This document shows positions 1 to 10,384 of a stretch of 64,000 bases of DNA, piece after piece. The stretch comes from Norana najaformis (lineage: Eukaryota > Annelida > Clitellata > Crassiclitellata > Hormogastridae). The first letter of the stretch is position 1. The number at the start of each line of letters is the position of its first letter. The stretch is taken from NCBI GenBank assembly GCA_964023275.1, contig OZ029926.1:26311568-26375567 (forward strand), given 5' to 3'. The translations under genes were made by a program, and so were the position numbers. Below the pieces are notes generated by a model. It made no database searches. It was not told where the DNA came from and saw only the letters and a program-made list of their open reading frames with translations.

Positions 1-533
1 TAACTCACGCTTAGACAGCATCAGTGAATTTCAGAATGGAGAGAAACAAGTGTCCAGGAAATTCCAGAGCATCAGACCAGCAGCTGAGAAAATCGGGGTT
101 TGGACACCGTACTGAGTAAGTGCAATAATGAGTTAAATTAAGGGGATTCTGCGTATGCGGTATACTGCGTATGCCCATGGTCTGTGGCTTTCTTCATGAT
201 AGTTTGATGGATCGTCTTGTGTAAACGCGAAAAATTTGCTTGAAAATTCTGGCTGTTTGGACTTTTACTGGTGTCGAGTCTGCGTGTCGGAATTATTTCT
301 TGTTTCCAAAAAGGATTTACTGCGTTGGGACAAATTTTATTATCGTGAGCTTCTGTGTCGGGAATGGTCCATATAAAAATGGGACAGAACTCCAGCTCGA
401 GAGTCAAGCCTCAGACCTAGAGACCTATGTATGCTCTCTATGCCGAGAGATCTTGAATTCTGTGAGTAAAGGCGAAGGGAGTCCTTGGAGCGGCACCGAT
501 CGTCAACAACAGAATGGCTTAACTACCTACTAG

Positions 534-714
534 CCGGCGGGCGACGAATGCCTCTCCTGCGCGTATCGGTAGGTTCGAGGAATATTCGGAGGCCACGTCA
601 TCTTCCATCTACGAGGGACTGCTGGACGCAGAGACAGCCGTGAGCCATCGGCAGCGGAGCACATCGCCCGTCGTCGTTCCTGATCCTCGATGCTACGTGC
701 TTCAGGAACTCTGA
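534..714 (+). CDS. possible orphan 3'-terminal exon, unknown protein
   Basis: An open frame begins directly after an acceptor-like CTACTAG and runs to a TGA at 712-714. It encodes about 59 residues containing RIGRFEEYSEATSSSIYEG, then LLDAETAVSHRQRS, ending CYVLQEL. An in-frame TAA lies at 521-523, so the frame can only be coding if it is spliced to something upstream. Third codon positions are rich in G and C, as in the CARD gene at 4520-6550, whereas flanking DNA is not. The acidic, Ser/Thr-rich composition resembles a cytoplasmic receptor tail, but I recognise no family. Upstream exons would lie left of the window or in 1-533. It could also be a chance open frame. Confidence 0.3.
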
Positions 715-764
715 ACAATCGGTCATCTTTCCACTCTACAGTAGCTGGGAATCCGTTGAAAAGG

Positions 765-794
765 TTGTGTGTGTGTGTGTGTGCGCGCGCGTGT
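765..794. repeat. (GT)n/(GC)n microsatellite
   Basis: Alternating GT dinucleotides run into GC dinucleotides; this is the type of sequence able to form Z-DNA. Confidence 0.9.
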
Positions 795-1964
795 ACGAGC
801 TATACTGGTGACTCTTCTAGTTATCTGAGCAATGCTTACTAATGGATGAATGTTTTCTTCTTAATGACGTTTAACATGGTAAGGCTTGCGGAGGAAACGC
901 CTCTGATTCCTAGAAGATGCACTATACAAATTTGAAATCGCAAATTACAAATTACAAGTGCAATTTGTGACTTGGGATCAAAACTCAAAGCATCTGATGA
1001 GTGCAGTTTTATTAGTCTGAGGGAGGAGCAAAGAAAGTTGGCTTGTAGACATGCATTACTGTGTAAACTGCGACATGCTTAATTGGAGAGAAAGACATCC
1101 AGTGCGAATGAACACCGAATGAAGTCAGCCAGTTCGAACTAGTGCAGCTGCTGAATTGAGTCCAAAAAGAAGGAAATTGGTTTTGATTTGGTAAAAAAGA
1201 AGTAATAGCGTTCATCGCTGATGTAATCTTATTCGTAAAAATTACTATATAATATAAAGACGATGGAGAACAATTGCAATATTGACGTATTTGTTACCAC
1301 AGAAACGAGTTGCGTTGCCTGCTTCTTTGCTAGTTGTGGTTATTATAAATCAGTACTTTTGTGGTCACAACGTTGGTGTTTAGCCCACAATCGGCTATAC
1401 TTTATTGCCACACCTAATAGATGTTCTAGCCATAATAGGTTTTGCTAATGTGAGACATGATTCAAGAGTAGATGTGTTACCCAGCGAATGAGAAAGGCTA
1501 ACCGTGTTCACGTGATCGGAAGGGATGTTTAAGTAAAGCGCAGCCAGGAGATATTCTTGTTATACATTAACTTATTTTCGAATGTGGAGCAGGTGGTGGA
1601 TCGAACATCATCTGAGACATTCGACATTCTTGTCCTTTTGCAAAATCCCTAATCTCAACAACTTAAGATGTTCGAAATTTTGAACAGAAGGTGATATTCA
1701 AACGAGCGATATAGACACGCAAGTTTCCACAGACGATTTTAGGCGATTTTAGACGATTTTAAAGTCTGCCGGTCCTTGGTGCATGGAGGAGGTGAACTCT
1801 GGAGCTGTCTATTTGCGATGACGTAGGGGCACCCTCTGTCGAATGACGAAATCAATTAATTCCTGATGTGAAAACCTAAACGAGTATCAAAAGTCCTGAA
1901 GACCACGTTCATTGAGCCCATAGCCAGAGTAATATTGGAACATTCGAGATTAAGAGGAACTGTA
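795..1964. other. non-coding stretch, no gene recognised
   Basis: AT-rich unique-looking DNA. Open frames here are short (60-67 codons), lack splice context and match nothing I recognise. Confidence 0.6.
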
Positions 1965-2115
1965 AAATAGGGGACAGTTAGGGCTAGGAGTTAGTTAGAC
2001 AGCAGAAGACCATAGAAAATAGGAGACAAATAGGGCTATGAGTTAGTTAGACAGTAGTATTTAGCAGTAGAGATAGAAATGAGGGAAACAGTAGGGCTAG
2101 GACTTAGTTAGACGG
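1965..2115. repeat. imperfect tandem repeat, three units
   Basis: Three diverged units share the core GGGCTA(G/T)GA(G/C)TTAGTTAGAC, centred near 1990, 2045 and 2100. Spacing is uneven at about 55-65 bp. No coding potential. Confidence 0.75.
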
Positions 2116-2574
2116 GGCCTTGAACGTGGTTATAAGGCAGGCACGTGACGTCAGACGCCTATCTGACTTCTGCTCTCATTTCTTTTTTGTGTTAAATCTG
2201 TCTTGACAACGAAATACAAAATTGTTAAATGGTTATTGAGCTTGAGCTCATTAGCATGTCGAAGAGTGGCGAGATAATAGCAGCGGACATCAACGGACAT
2301 TAGCTCTTAATTCTCGAGCTTTCCCTTACGAAATCTACTGATTTTCAGTAGATAGAAGAGCTTCTTGTATGGCTCGAACATCTTGAATGAACTTTTACTG
2401 CCAGTGTATTATCCTCAATGGGTTGCAGCAGTTCTTGAATTTTACAACGGTTTTGCCTATGTACACTGTTCAGCTCCCTACAAACATCCAGAGCTGTCCT
2501 CTCTAACTGGAGATGTTTGAAAATCTTTGTCTAAATATCTGAACCGAATAAAAAATTAAAAGTTGAACAGCGAT
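2116..2574. other. non-coding stretch, no gene recognised
   Basis: No open frame of 60 codons or more and no repeat structure recognised. Confidence 0.55.
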
Positions 2575-2692
2575 CGAAAGAACAAGTGAACGAATGAATT
2601 CATGGATGAATGAACGGACGAACGAATGGATGAACGAACGAATGAATGAACGAACGAACGAACAAGCGAAAGAAAGAAAAGAATGAAAAGCG
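2575..2692. repeat. degenerate GAAC/GAAT tetranucleotide repeat
   Basis: About 115 bp of GAAC, GAAT, GATG and GAAA tetranucleotides in irregular order; a decayed microsatellite. Confidence 0.85.
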
Positions 2693-2757
2693 AAAGCCCA
2701 CCGTACATAAAGATCCCAACCAAACGTGAGCTATGTGTCTGGGAAGTCTAGAGGACG

Positions 2758-3895
2758 TAAGGGAGGAGGATGAAGAGGAGGAGCAGGAGAAAGAGGAGGA
2801 GGAAGTGGTTTAAGACGCATTGGCCAGACGTCTAGTTCTCGGGAAAGACTACTGATCCTGGTCTCTTGGTGGTCTTTTTGTCTTCGGGCTCCGGTGCCTG
2901 CGCGAGTGATCCTCCTCCCGTCCGTCCTTCAGTCCGTCAATTCGTCCGTCCATCCATCCTTCTTATCAGTCTGTTTATATGCCTGAAGCTACTGAGTTGT
3001 GGTTGGTTGTAAGCGATGATATATACTCTAAGTAGTATAACCTCTTTGGTTGTAAGTGTCGTTTGTCTTTTCAGTGGGTTTTTCTCTTCTTCAGCCCCCT
3101 TCACATGATCGACTCAATCGGAGGAGCTTCCATTGTGTTCTCCCTCCTCATCATCCTCCCCCTCCATCTCCGCCTCCTGCTCCTCCTCCTCCTCCTCCTC
3201 TTCCTACTCCTCTTCCTCAGACGGATAATCGGATATAGTTCTCCAGCTTTATCTGGAAGAGAAGCTTGTCCTTATCTTCATGCCCTCCCTCCTTTCTTCC
3301 TTCTTTCCACTTCGAGTTCTTCACAATCTTCATCACGCACTCCGTTTCATAAGACGGAAAACAAGCATATTATTCAGAAGAAAACAAATGGAACGAAGAG
3401 GAGTAGGAGAAGTAGCAGGAGAAAAGTAGAAGAAGGAGGAAGAGGAGAAAAGGAAGGAAGGAGAAGGAGAAAAAGGAAAAGAAAGAGGAAGAGAAACAGA
3501 AGAAAGAGGAGAAGGAGAAGGAAGAAGAGAAACAACAGAAGGAGGATTCTGCTATCAGAAGAGGAAAAAAGGAAGAGGAGAATAAGGATGAAGAGGGGAG
3601 AAGAAGCAGGAAGGAAATAAAAGAGAAGGAGAAAAAGAGAAAAAGGAAGAGAAAGAGAAGAAAAAACAGTAAGAAAAGGGAAGGAATAAAAGGAGAATGA
3701 GGAAATGGAGGAGGAAGACTGGGAGGAAGAAGAAGGGGTGGAAGGAGGAAGAGTAGAAGAAACAGAAGGATGAGGAGAAAAAGGATGATGGAGAAGAGGT
3801 GGGAGAGGAGGAGTATAAGTAGCAGGAGAGAGAGGTATCGGAAGAGAAGGCATAAGAGGAAGAAGATGAAGAGGAGGACGAAGTGGAGGACGTAT
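2758..3895. repeat. polypurine/polypyrimidine region
   Basis: The plus strand is GGA/GAA-rich at 2758-2815, CTC/CTT-rich at 3125-3230, and almost pure purine from about 3380 to 3890. Open frames in it encode only Pro/Leu/Ser or Arg/Lys/Glu runs and are composition artefacts. Long mirror-like purine tracts of this kind can form triplex DNA. Confidence 0.9.
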
Positions 3896-4519
3896 TAAAA
3901 CGCTTTCACATCAGTTACATACAAAACTGAAACTTCAGGAAACCCAAAAACATGGTTTATTGAACGTATCTTTTAAATTAGCACTTTCAAAAACGGCAAA
4001 ATCACTTAGAACGAAATCCTGTCAACGAGTTTCGCAAATCAACTGTTCAGATCAATACTTGAATTTCTCCTTTGCAAATTGAGACTAAGTACAAACTACA
4101 ACTCACAAATATCATGACCAGTAACAGACACGCATATACACATAATAATAGACAGAAACGGAAGCAGACGTCCGTATACGTATACTTGAAGACCCACTGA
4201 TAAAACAGCGAATGGTGTCATATTAGATAAAAAAGTGAATAAGATGACGACTTAAACTCAATCGATTTTTGCTGCAACTGTCTTTTGTGTGTTAGCCATA
4301 AATTAGCCTTAAATTATTCAAATATCTTTTGCGTCAGTTGTTCGGCTGTACGCAGGTACAACTGACTGCTTTCTTCTGCTACACCTGACAAGAAAAGGCG
4401 CACCATAAATAACGTCCTCATGCTCTGAGGATCAGTCTGTTTAAGGAAGTGACTTCAAATGGCGACTAAGACTTTGATTCTTTTCACGATCAGTGATCGT
4501 GATCTGGAATGCCGATGTG
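3896..4519. other. non-coding stretch downstream of the CARD gene
   Basis: AT-rich DNA beyond the stop codon of the minus-strand CARD gene; it probably includes that gene's 3' UTR. No other gene recognised. Confidence 0.5.
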
Positions 4520-6550
4520 TCAGGGCCGGGCCATCCGCCCGAACCCTGGCCCAATTGGCCCAAAGGTCCTCTGGCCCCAGCAGGACCCGTTGTCCCTGCC
4601 CAGGACGTTCGCTACAGTCAGGAAGAGAACACAGAACACGAGAAACACAATGATAATGCGACTACGATCGACAACGAAGAGGGACCTTCGAAAGCCCGAA
4701 GAGGAATCGGTCCAGTTCATTTTCTTCTTCTTGCGCTTCTTCAAACGGCATTTCCTTCCTCCTCCCCTTCCTCTTTTTGCTACTCCTCCTCTGTCGTCGT
4801 CTGTTCCTTCCTCGTCCGCCTCCTCACTAGATGAGGACGTCGTAGGGAGTGCAGACGACGAGGATATACAGTCCGGCCTTGAAGGTCCTCGCTTGACGAG
4901 CAGCTGGTTGTACTGAGAGGATCGGAGGCTCGCCAGTTCCTGCTCCTCGTTCAGTCCAGTCCTTGAAGCCAGGTCTTCGGCGTCCCTGGCCAACTCGACG
5001 GCTCGACGGAGGTTGCCTCCGCGGAATTTGCGATCAGCCTGAGCAACAAGGTAGAGGGGCTTTAGGATGGAGCAGATGCCGGCCACAGAGTCATCGACTG
5101 AGCTGAGCAGCTGATCAGCCTTCGCAAGGTCAGCGTCCGTTGGCTCAACGACGTCTACCCAGGCGAGGCGGTCATCGCAGCCGAGCAGAAGGGAGGCGAG
5201 CTTCACCGACGCATAGTTGAGCCCGTATGGCCCATCGGAGCTGTCGTCCTGGCGGAACTGATCTAGCGCCCGCTCCATTGCACTGATTGCCCTCAAACGA
5301 ACGGAGTCCACGTGACGCAACGATGATGTCGCTGTCAGCAGCTTCGCTTCATCGACGTAGATCCAGCCGGCCGTCATTCCAGCACACGTGACCGGGTCCT
5401 GGGCAATCACGTTGAGCGCGTCGCCGAGGGCGGAGCGTGCCTTGCCCAATCGGCGTCGCTTGAGGTTTACCCAAATTCGAACGGACAAATTGAGAACGTT
5501 GAAGCGATTTGGAGACGACGTCAGCGCAGCAACCTCCAGCGAATTGGCGATCGTGCGCCTACACGCGTCGAAATCTGATTGGATGGCGGATTTGCATGCG
5601 TCCAAGTAGAGGATGAGGCACATCGTATCTGGATCGCGGTCGGCCTTCGAAGAGAGCTTGACCTTTGCAAGGGAGTAGCGGTCGAAGTCCTGCTCGTTGA
5701 CGGAGCAGCTTAGAAAGTCGAAGAGCTTCCGATGAAATCGGGACTTGAATTTCCTGCCTAGGTTCGAAGGCGGCATAGACAGAGGCCCCAAGGTCACGGA
5801 CGCATAGACTCCAAGTTTACTCGTAGGGAGATGATCGACCATACTGTCTCTGAGACGTCTGACGATTTCTGTCTGACGTTTTAACAACTGTTCACTAGAT
5901 GGCGACGATTGCCCGTTTTCAAGCCGGTATTCGGTAGACGGCGACAGTAGGCAGACCGCATTTGAAATCGGATGAACTTGGTTGGAGTCAGTTAAATCGG
6001 TCGATTCCATGATCGGAAAGTGGAGAGTTTCTTCCGGTTCTTCAATCGCATCACCATAAGGCTCGATCACTGTAACATCCTCCGAGAGATTTGGTTCATT
6101 CTCTTGTCGTTCTGCTTCATTGACGACTGAGTCATCGATGCGTATCGTGCCAGGTGGCGTGGACTGGCGCTCGGCCATTAACTCTTCCAGAGTTCGTCGA
6201 AGCTTCTGTTCGAGGAATGAGTAATCTTCGCTCAGAGAGAGCAGGAAGTGACGAAACACGGCTTCCGGATGTGAGCTGACGAAGCGCCGGTAGATGGCCG
6301 TCAGCAGACATCGCATTCGATCGGACTGAATGGGAAACGATGGAATGAGTTGGAGGTCGTCGAGGGTTAGCAGCTGTTCCTGGAACAGATAATCCATGAT
6401 GTGTCTCGCCTCGACGCCATGGACGAGCTCGCGATGATGAAGACGAAGGCATCGCTCGTAATCAGACGATGATGACGACGACGACGACGCCGATGATGGT
6501 AACTCTACAGACATCAACTTAAGCGCAGCCAAAGTTTTCTGTCTTTTCAT
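4520..6550 (-). CDS. CARD-containing, C-terminally membrane-anchored protein
   Basis: The frame is open from 6664 to a TGA at 4520-4522. I place the start at the ATG at 6550 (676 residues) because an acceptor-like TTTTTGTAG just upstream (6590-6582) suggests an intron or 5' UTR exon there; the ATG at 6514 is an alternative. Counting from 6550, a Ser-rich run is followed by a caspase-recruitment domain at about residues 30-117 (helices around LRLHHRELV, ARHIMDYLF and AVFRHFLLSLSE). An acidic linker follows, then a long helical region (about 270-580) with TPR-like spacing of Ala/Leu-rich helices. Near the end come a Ser/acidic patch, a Lys/Arg run (KKRKKKK), one membrane segment (IIIVFLVFCVLFLTVANVLG) and a 25-residue tail. 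CARDs mediate homotypic assembly in apoptosis and innate immunity; an anchored CARD adaptor recalls MAVS, but that is inference from layout only. High G/C third positions and a 2-kb open frame support expression. Confidence 0.72.
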   Translation of the reverse strand: MKRQKTLAALKLMSVELPSSASSSSSSSSDYERCLRLHHRELVHGVEARHIMDYLFQEQLLTLDDLQLIPSFPIQSDRMRCLLTAIYRRFVSSHPEAVFRHFLLSLSEDYSFLEQKLRRTLEELMAERQSTPPGTIRIDDSVVNEAERQENEPNLSEDVTVIEPYGDAIEEPEETLHFPIMESTDLTDSNQVHPISNAVCLLSPSTEYRLENGQSSPSSEQLLKRQTEIVRRLRDSMVDHLPTSKLGVYASVTLGPLSMPPSNLGRKFKSRFHRKLFDFLSCSVNEQDFDRYSLAKVKLSSKADRDPDTMCLILYLDACKSAIQSDFDACRRTIANSLEVAALTSSPNRFNVLNLSVRIWVNLKRRRLGKARSALGDALNVIAQDPVTCAGMTAGWIYVDEAKLLTATSSLRHVDSVRLRAISAMERALDQFRQDDSSDGPYGLNYASVKLASLLLGCDDRLAWVDVVEPTDADLAKADQLLSSVDDSVAGICSILKPLYLVAQADRKFRGGNLRRAVELARDAEDLASRTGLNEEQELASLRSSQYNQLLVKRGPSRPDCISSSSALPTTSSSSEEADEEGTDDDRGGVAKRGRGGGRKCRLKKRKKKKMNWTDSSSGFRRSLFVVDRSRIIIVFLVFCVLFLTVANVLGRDNGSCWGQRTFGPIGPGFGRMARP

Positions 6551-6764
6551 TAAATCAACCCTTCTCCACTCTTTGCTTGACCTACAAAAATATTTAGGTT
6601 CATTGACTTCATTGATATGAATATTAGGCCCCTCTATCAGGAACCGTCTCTCTAGACCATACATACGATCGAGTATACCATGTTAGTTGGTTTAACTCTC
6701 GATCACATAATGTAGACGAACATATGCACAGCGTATGCAGATAAACGTATCCGGGAGATTTAGT

Positions 6765-7142
6765 GGTTAAATGTACACGTTTTTCTGTTGCGACCACATG
6801 GCCTTTATGCTGCTCATTTTCTCATTTTTCAATGAATTTATCGGGGGAGATCGTAACCGTAAAAAGTAATCGTAAATTTGTAAGGCGCCGCTTCTAGGTA
6901 GCCGCATCAGAGGCGCTTCTGACCCGTCCCAGAACTGGGGAATAATACTGTCTTCAGGCGCTTACGAAAAAGGAAGGGGAGAGGGAGAGAATCTCCCGTC
7001 GAAGGTCGGCAGGTAAGTCATTCCAAGAAGCAGGGCCAGCAAAAGCAAAGCTGCGGCGCTGAGCGGGTGGTAGTAGATCCTTCACCAACGCTGCCCATTT
7101 GAATGGGTGTCACGCCATTTAAGGTCCCCATGAATTGGTAGT
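6765..7142. repeat. dispersed repeat interrupted by a second repeat
   Basis: The ends (6765-6860 and about 7075-7142) resemble the two halves of a continuous repeat at 52650-52812, sharing ACGTTTTTCT and TCACGCCAT. Between them lies about 210 bp beginning with a TCGTAA motif found in the LINE tails of this window. This looks like an insertion into an older element. A further partial copy is at about 19345-19425. Confidence 0.5.
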
Positions 7143-7165
7143 ACTTTCTCCCCTTAAAGGCAGGT

Positions 7166-7218
<53 letters not shown>
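7166..7218. repeat. (GACA)n microsatellite
   Basis: About 13 uninterrupted tetranucleotide units. Confidence 0.97.
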
Positions 7219-7389
7219 GTATGAGATTGGTCAGTTGTTGTTCATGTGTCATCCATCGTTTAGACATAAAAACCAGAAACGCTCTCTTCAACTCCAAGAA
7301 AACAAATCATAAACAAAATAATGTGACGAAGGAATGTCTATTCTCTGTTTACACACTTGGCCTAGCCCTGTGCAATTCTATGCAGCTGC

Positions 7390-7390
<1 letters not shown>

Positions 7391-7474
<84 letters not shown>

Positions 7475-7480
7475 GTCTGT
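7391..7480. repeat. (CT)n microsatellite
   Basis: About 90 bp of CT dinucleotides ending in GTCT units. The Leu-Ser open frames on one strand and Arg-Glu frames on the other are artefacts. Confidence 0.97.
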
Positions 7481-7569
7481 GCCCTACCTCTATATGCCTT
7501 GGAATTCTACGCATGACGTTAAATCGTAAAATTATTCTAGGCGCAACCTTTAAACACATTGAGTATGTA

Positions 7570-7584
7570 GGGGGGGGGGGGGGG
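7570..7584. repeat. poly(G) run of 15
   Basis: Uninterrupted guanine homopolymer; a likely site of sequencing error or G-quadruplex formation. Confidence 0.95.
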
Positions 7585-7848
7585 TCACAAGTGCCTCCCG
7601 CCGAGACACTCTAGTTTACAGGTCGACCCCTCTCTCCGACCAGGTGGCGTTCTCCTGCAGTGGGGAATTTCCAAAGCCAGTCTCGGAAATACCCTTTCAC
7701 CGGAACTCCCACTGGTCCGCTTTTTACAAGCACACCTTTCAACGCCTCGTACACGCCTCATGACGCAGATCTACACATAGTAGTTTACCATCAATCATTG
7801 TCAAGTATTGTGTGCGCTCGTCGTGCAAACACACCAGTTTGAGTTATC

Positions 7849-7904
7849 AAATCATCATCATCATCGTCGTCGTCGTAGCAGTAGTAGTAGTAATAATAAT
7901 AATA
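7849..7904. repeat. trinucleotide microsatellite (ATC, GTC, GTA, ATA)
   Basis: Successive ATC, GTC, AGT and AAT triplet runs that grade into one another. Confidence 0.9.
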
Positions 7905-8090
7905 TAGGGAAAAATAATAGTAAAATATAATAATAGGCCTACTACGGAAATAATTTTTTTTAAATAACGTAATAAAACAACAATGATAATAACGAAAGAT
8001 TTAACCGATGAAGATGATTATTACATTCTCTATGCGATTTTAAACTCCTAAAAATCATTTATACCTCAGGAAATTTTTTAAATTATAAAT

Positions 8091-8160
8091 GCCTTCCTCT
8101 ACCTCCTCCTCCTCCTCCTCCTCTTCTGCTTCTCCTAGTCCTTCTCTTCCTCCTTCTATT
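8091..8160. repeat. CTC/CTT-rich simple repeat
   Basis: CTCCTC and CTTCTC triplets directly before the LINE fragment. Confidence 0.8.
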
Positions 8161-8234
8161 ACTCCTCCAGCCCACTTCCAAATTCAACTGTTCATCTCTG
8201 TCTCTCCGAATTGTTTCACGACTGTAACCACACG

Positions 8235-9120
8235 AAGAAGATAATCTATAGTAAACAAATCTCCTCCTGGATGATATCTAAATTCTTGTGCCTGAGCCCA
8301 TCTCAAACCGAATTCATACATATCGGCCTACGCGACCACCTAAGAAAATTCCTGACCCTTCAATTTCCCTCAGCCTGGACTCTGCCTCCACCAACACCTT
8401 TAATACTAACTCTTCTATCCGCAATTTAGGTGTAATATTCGACCAAAACCTCAGCTTTTCTGATCATATCACTCATCTCTCCCTCTTTTGCTTCAGTCAT
8501 ATCAGGGATCTTCGCAGAATCCGCCCTATGCTTGACTTCAAAACCGCATCTACCATCGCACATCCAAAGTCCATGCAAAACTTGACTTCTGGAATTCACT
8601 TTTCTTGAATATAGACACAACCCAGATAAACCACCTTCAGGCTATTCAGAATGCTCTTGCTCGTGCTGTCACCAAAAACCCCCAAACACCATCACATCGC
8701 TCTTGTTCTCAAATCATTTCACTGGCTTAAAATACCTGAACGCATAAAGTCCTATCACTTATCTACAACACATTTCAAACCTCCCAATTCTCCTATCTAC
8801 GTGAGTTATTTACAGTCCATTTGAATGGGTTAGGGTTCCTAGTTTGCACTGCCACTTCTCCGCCCTCCTGTCAGTTCATCCTTAAAATTTGGAAATCGCT
8901 CCATAGCCAAAGCTGCTTCACCTCTCTGGAATAAACTCCCATCAGATTTACCCCTAAGACAATAACCTTATCCGTCTTACGAACTCATCATCACTTCACC
9001 CCTTGCAATGTCTGCACAGGTCTTCCGCTCAAAACTGAAAACACTCCTCTTCCGCAGTTCCTATCCTGATTCTTCATCTCCCCTTATATATGACTGCCTG
9101 ATTCTTGAATGTTGACCTGG
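8235..9120 (+). mobile_element. decayed LINE reverse-transcriptase 3' fragment
   Basis: Frame-shifted plus-strand translation contains ISSWMISKFLCLSPSQTEF, then NLGVIFDQNLSFSDHITHL, RDLRRIRPMLDFKTAS and IQNALARAVTK-like pieces. These match, segment for segment, the better-preserved LINE at 55060-56770. They correspond to the C-terminal part of a jockey/CR1/L2-type reverse transcriptase, downstream of the catalytic YADD motif. Frameshifts and stops make it non-functional. Confidence 0.88.
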
Positions 9121-9572
9121 AACCAAGCCCACCTTGCCTATCGATTTTGTTTTGACTGAGCGCTTGTGTATAAGCTGTTTCGCGCGACTTATTTTTCGTT
9201 GGACGATGTAGATCGCGAGATTACGGTTACGATTACTATTATTACTACTATTCTTGCGTCTTAAGATGATGTGTATCGTCGGCCTTTCCTCTTCTTGGCT
9301 GTCAGGCTGTATTGTCTGAATACATCGTTGTCCTACTCAGAGCCCATCCAGCCAATCTTTCTTTCCTACCTCACTAGAAGACTCGAAGCCTACTCTCTTG
9401 TGAGGTTAATCATGGGAAGTCGACGGCAAAACTATTTCATCCAGATCGCCAGCCACCCAGTCAGCCAGTCGGTCAATCGATCGGTCCGTGAGTCGATAGG
9501 CCAGACAGTCAGGCAGGCAAATGGTCGGTAAGCCAAGCCATCCAGCCATTCAATCACCCCATCAGCCACCCA

Positions 9573-9656
9573 CAGTCAGTCAGTCAGTCAGTCAGTCAGT
9601 CAGTCAGTCAGTCAGTCAGTCAGTCAGTCAGTCATTCAGTCAGTCATTCAGTCAAT
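9573..9656. repeat. (CAGT)n microsatellite
   Basis: About 20 CAGT units with a few CATT interruptions; the Ser-Gln-Ser-Val frame over it is an artefact. Confidence 0.97.
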
Positions 9657-10384
9657 CACTTTGTTGTTGTTGGTTGGTTGTTTTACAAGCGGGTAGCATT
9701 AATAATTGTTGGCTTACCTCTAAGGAAAGACCATTCAGTATATTAACTCCAGAGATGCTGTAGCAATACGACAGGAGATGAGGTCATGTGACATGGTATG
9801 TAACCGTATCCTACAAAATGACTGAGGCAGAGAATAGTCTCTCTATCTCGATTCACAGCTAATATCCACCGTCACGTGAAAGCGTTTTATTAAAAGGATT
9901 TGTTTCAGATCTACGGCCTAAAAGACGGCACATGCACCGTAATCGTCCGATTTGCAGCTCACGCCGCCTGCCACCATACGCTTCATCGGAATGTCTTATT
10001 TAAGTCCAATACACAGCAGGATACGGTATCGGACTAAACTCGCTCACGGCGGCTGCGTACGCATTCAAAGCAGTCATGTGATTGATTTGAAAAGAAGTCA
10101 CGACCAGCGATTGAATGTCTGCATAGCCCGTCCAGAGCCAAAGGGTTGGGGCGGGGGTTTGGGGCGGGGCCAATTCGGTGTTACTTGGTATTGCTGACTC
10201 AACCTAACCGTTTTAGGGCTGGGGCAGAACTCTTCCGTTGTGAAGAGGCCCTAAGAGTGGGCGAAAACAGTTCCAAAAATAGTCTGATTGCTTCATGTGA
10301 CCACAATGTATAGGCCTATATGTTTCTAATAATAGAAGTATTCATTGAACAACGAGCAGGTGTGGTGTGTAGGCAAATTCCAGG
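9657..10384. other. non-coding stretch, no gene recognised
   Basis: No splice-supported open frame. A G-rich patch lies near 10145-10175. Confidence 0.55.

Noticed and set aside
3056..3620. Plus-strand frames of up to 185 codons rich in Leu and Arg/Lys
   Set aside because: They also run through the pyrimidine and purine tracts; composition artefacts.
3374..3853. 159-codon minus-strand frame rich in Pro, Leu and Ser
   Set aside because: It is the complement of the purine tract; all frames through it stay open because of composition, and it has no domain or splice context.
6581..6664. N-terminal extension of the CARD gene frame to the ATG at 6664
   Set aside because: It crosses a pyrimidine-rich stretch and acceptor-like AG and looks like intron; the ATG at 6550 was preferred, though the extension cannot be excluded.
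9521..9763. Ser-Gln-Ser-Val repeat frame
   Set aside because: Translation of the CAGT microsatellite.
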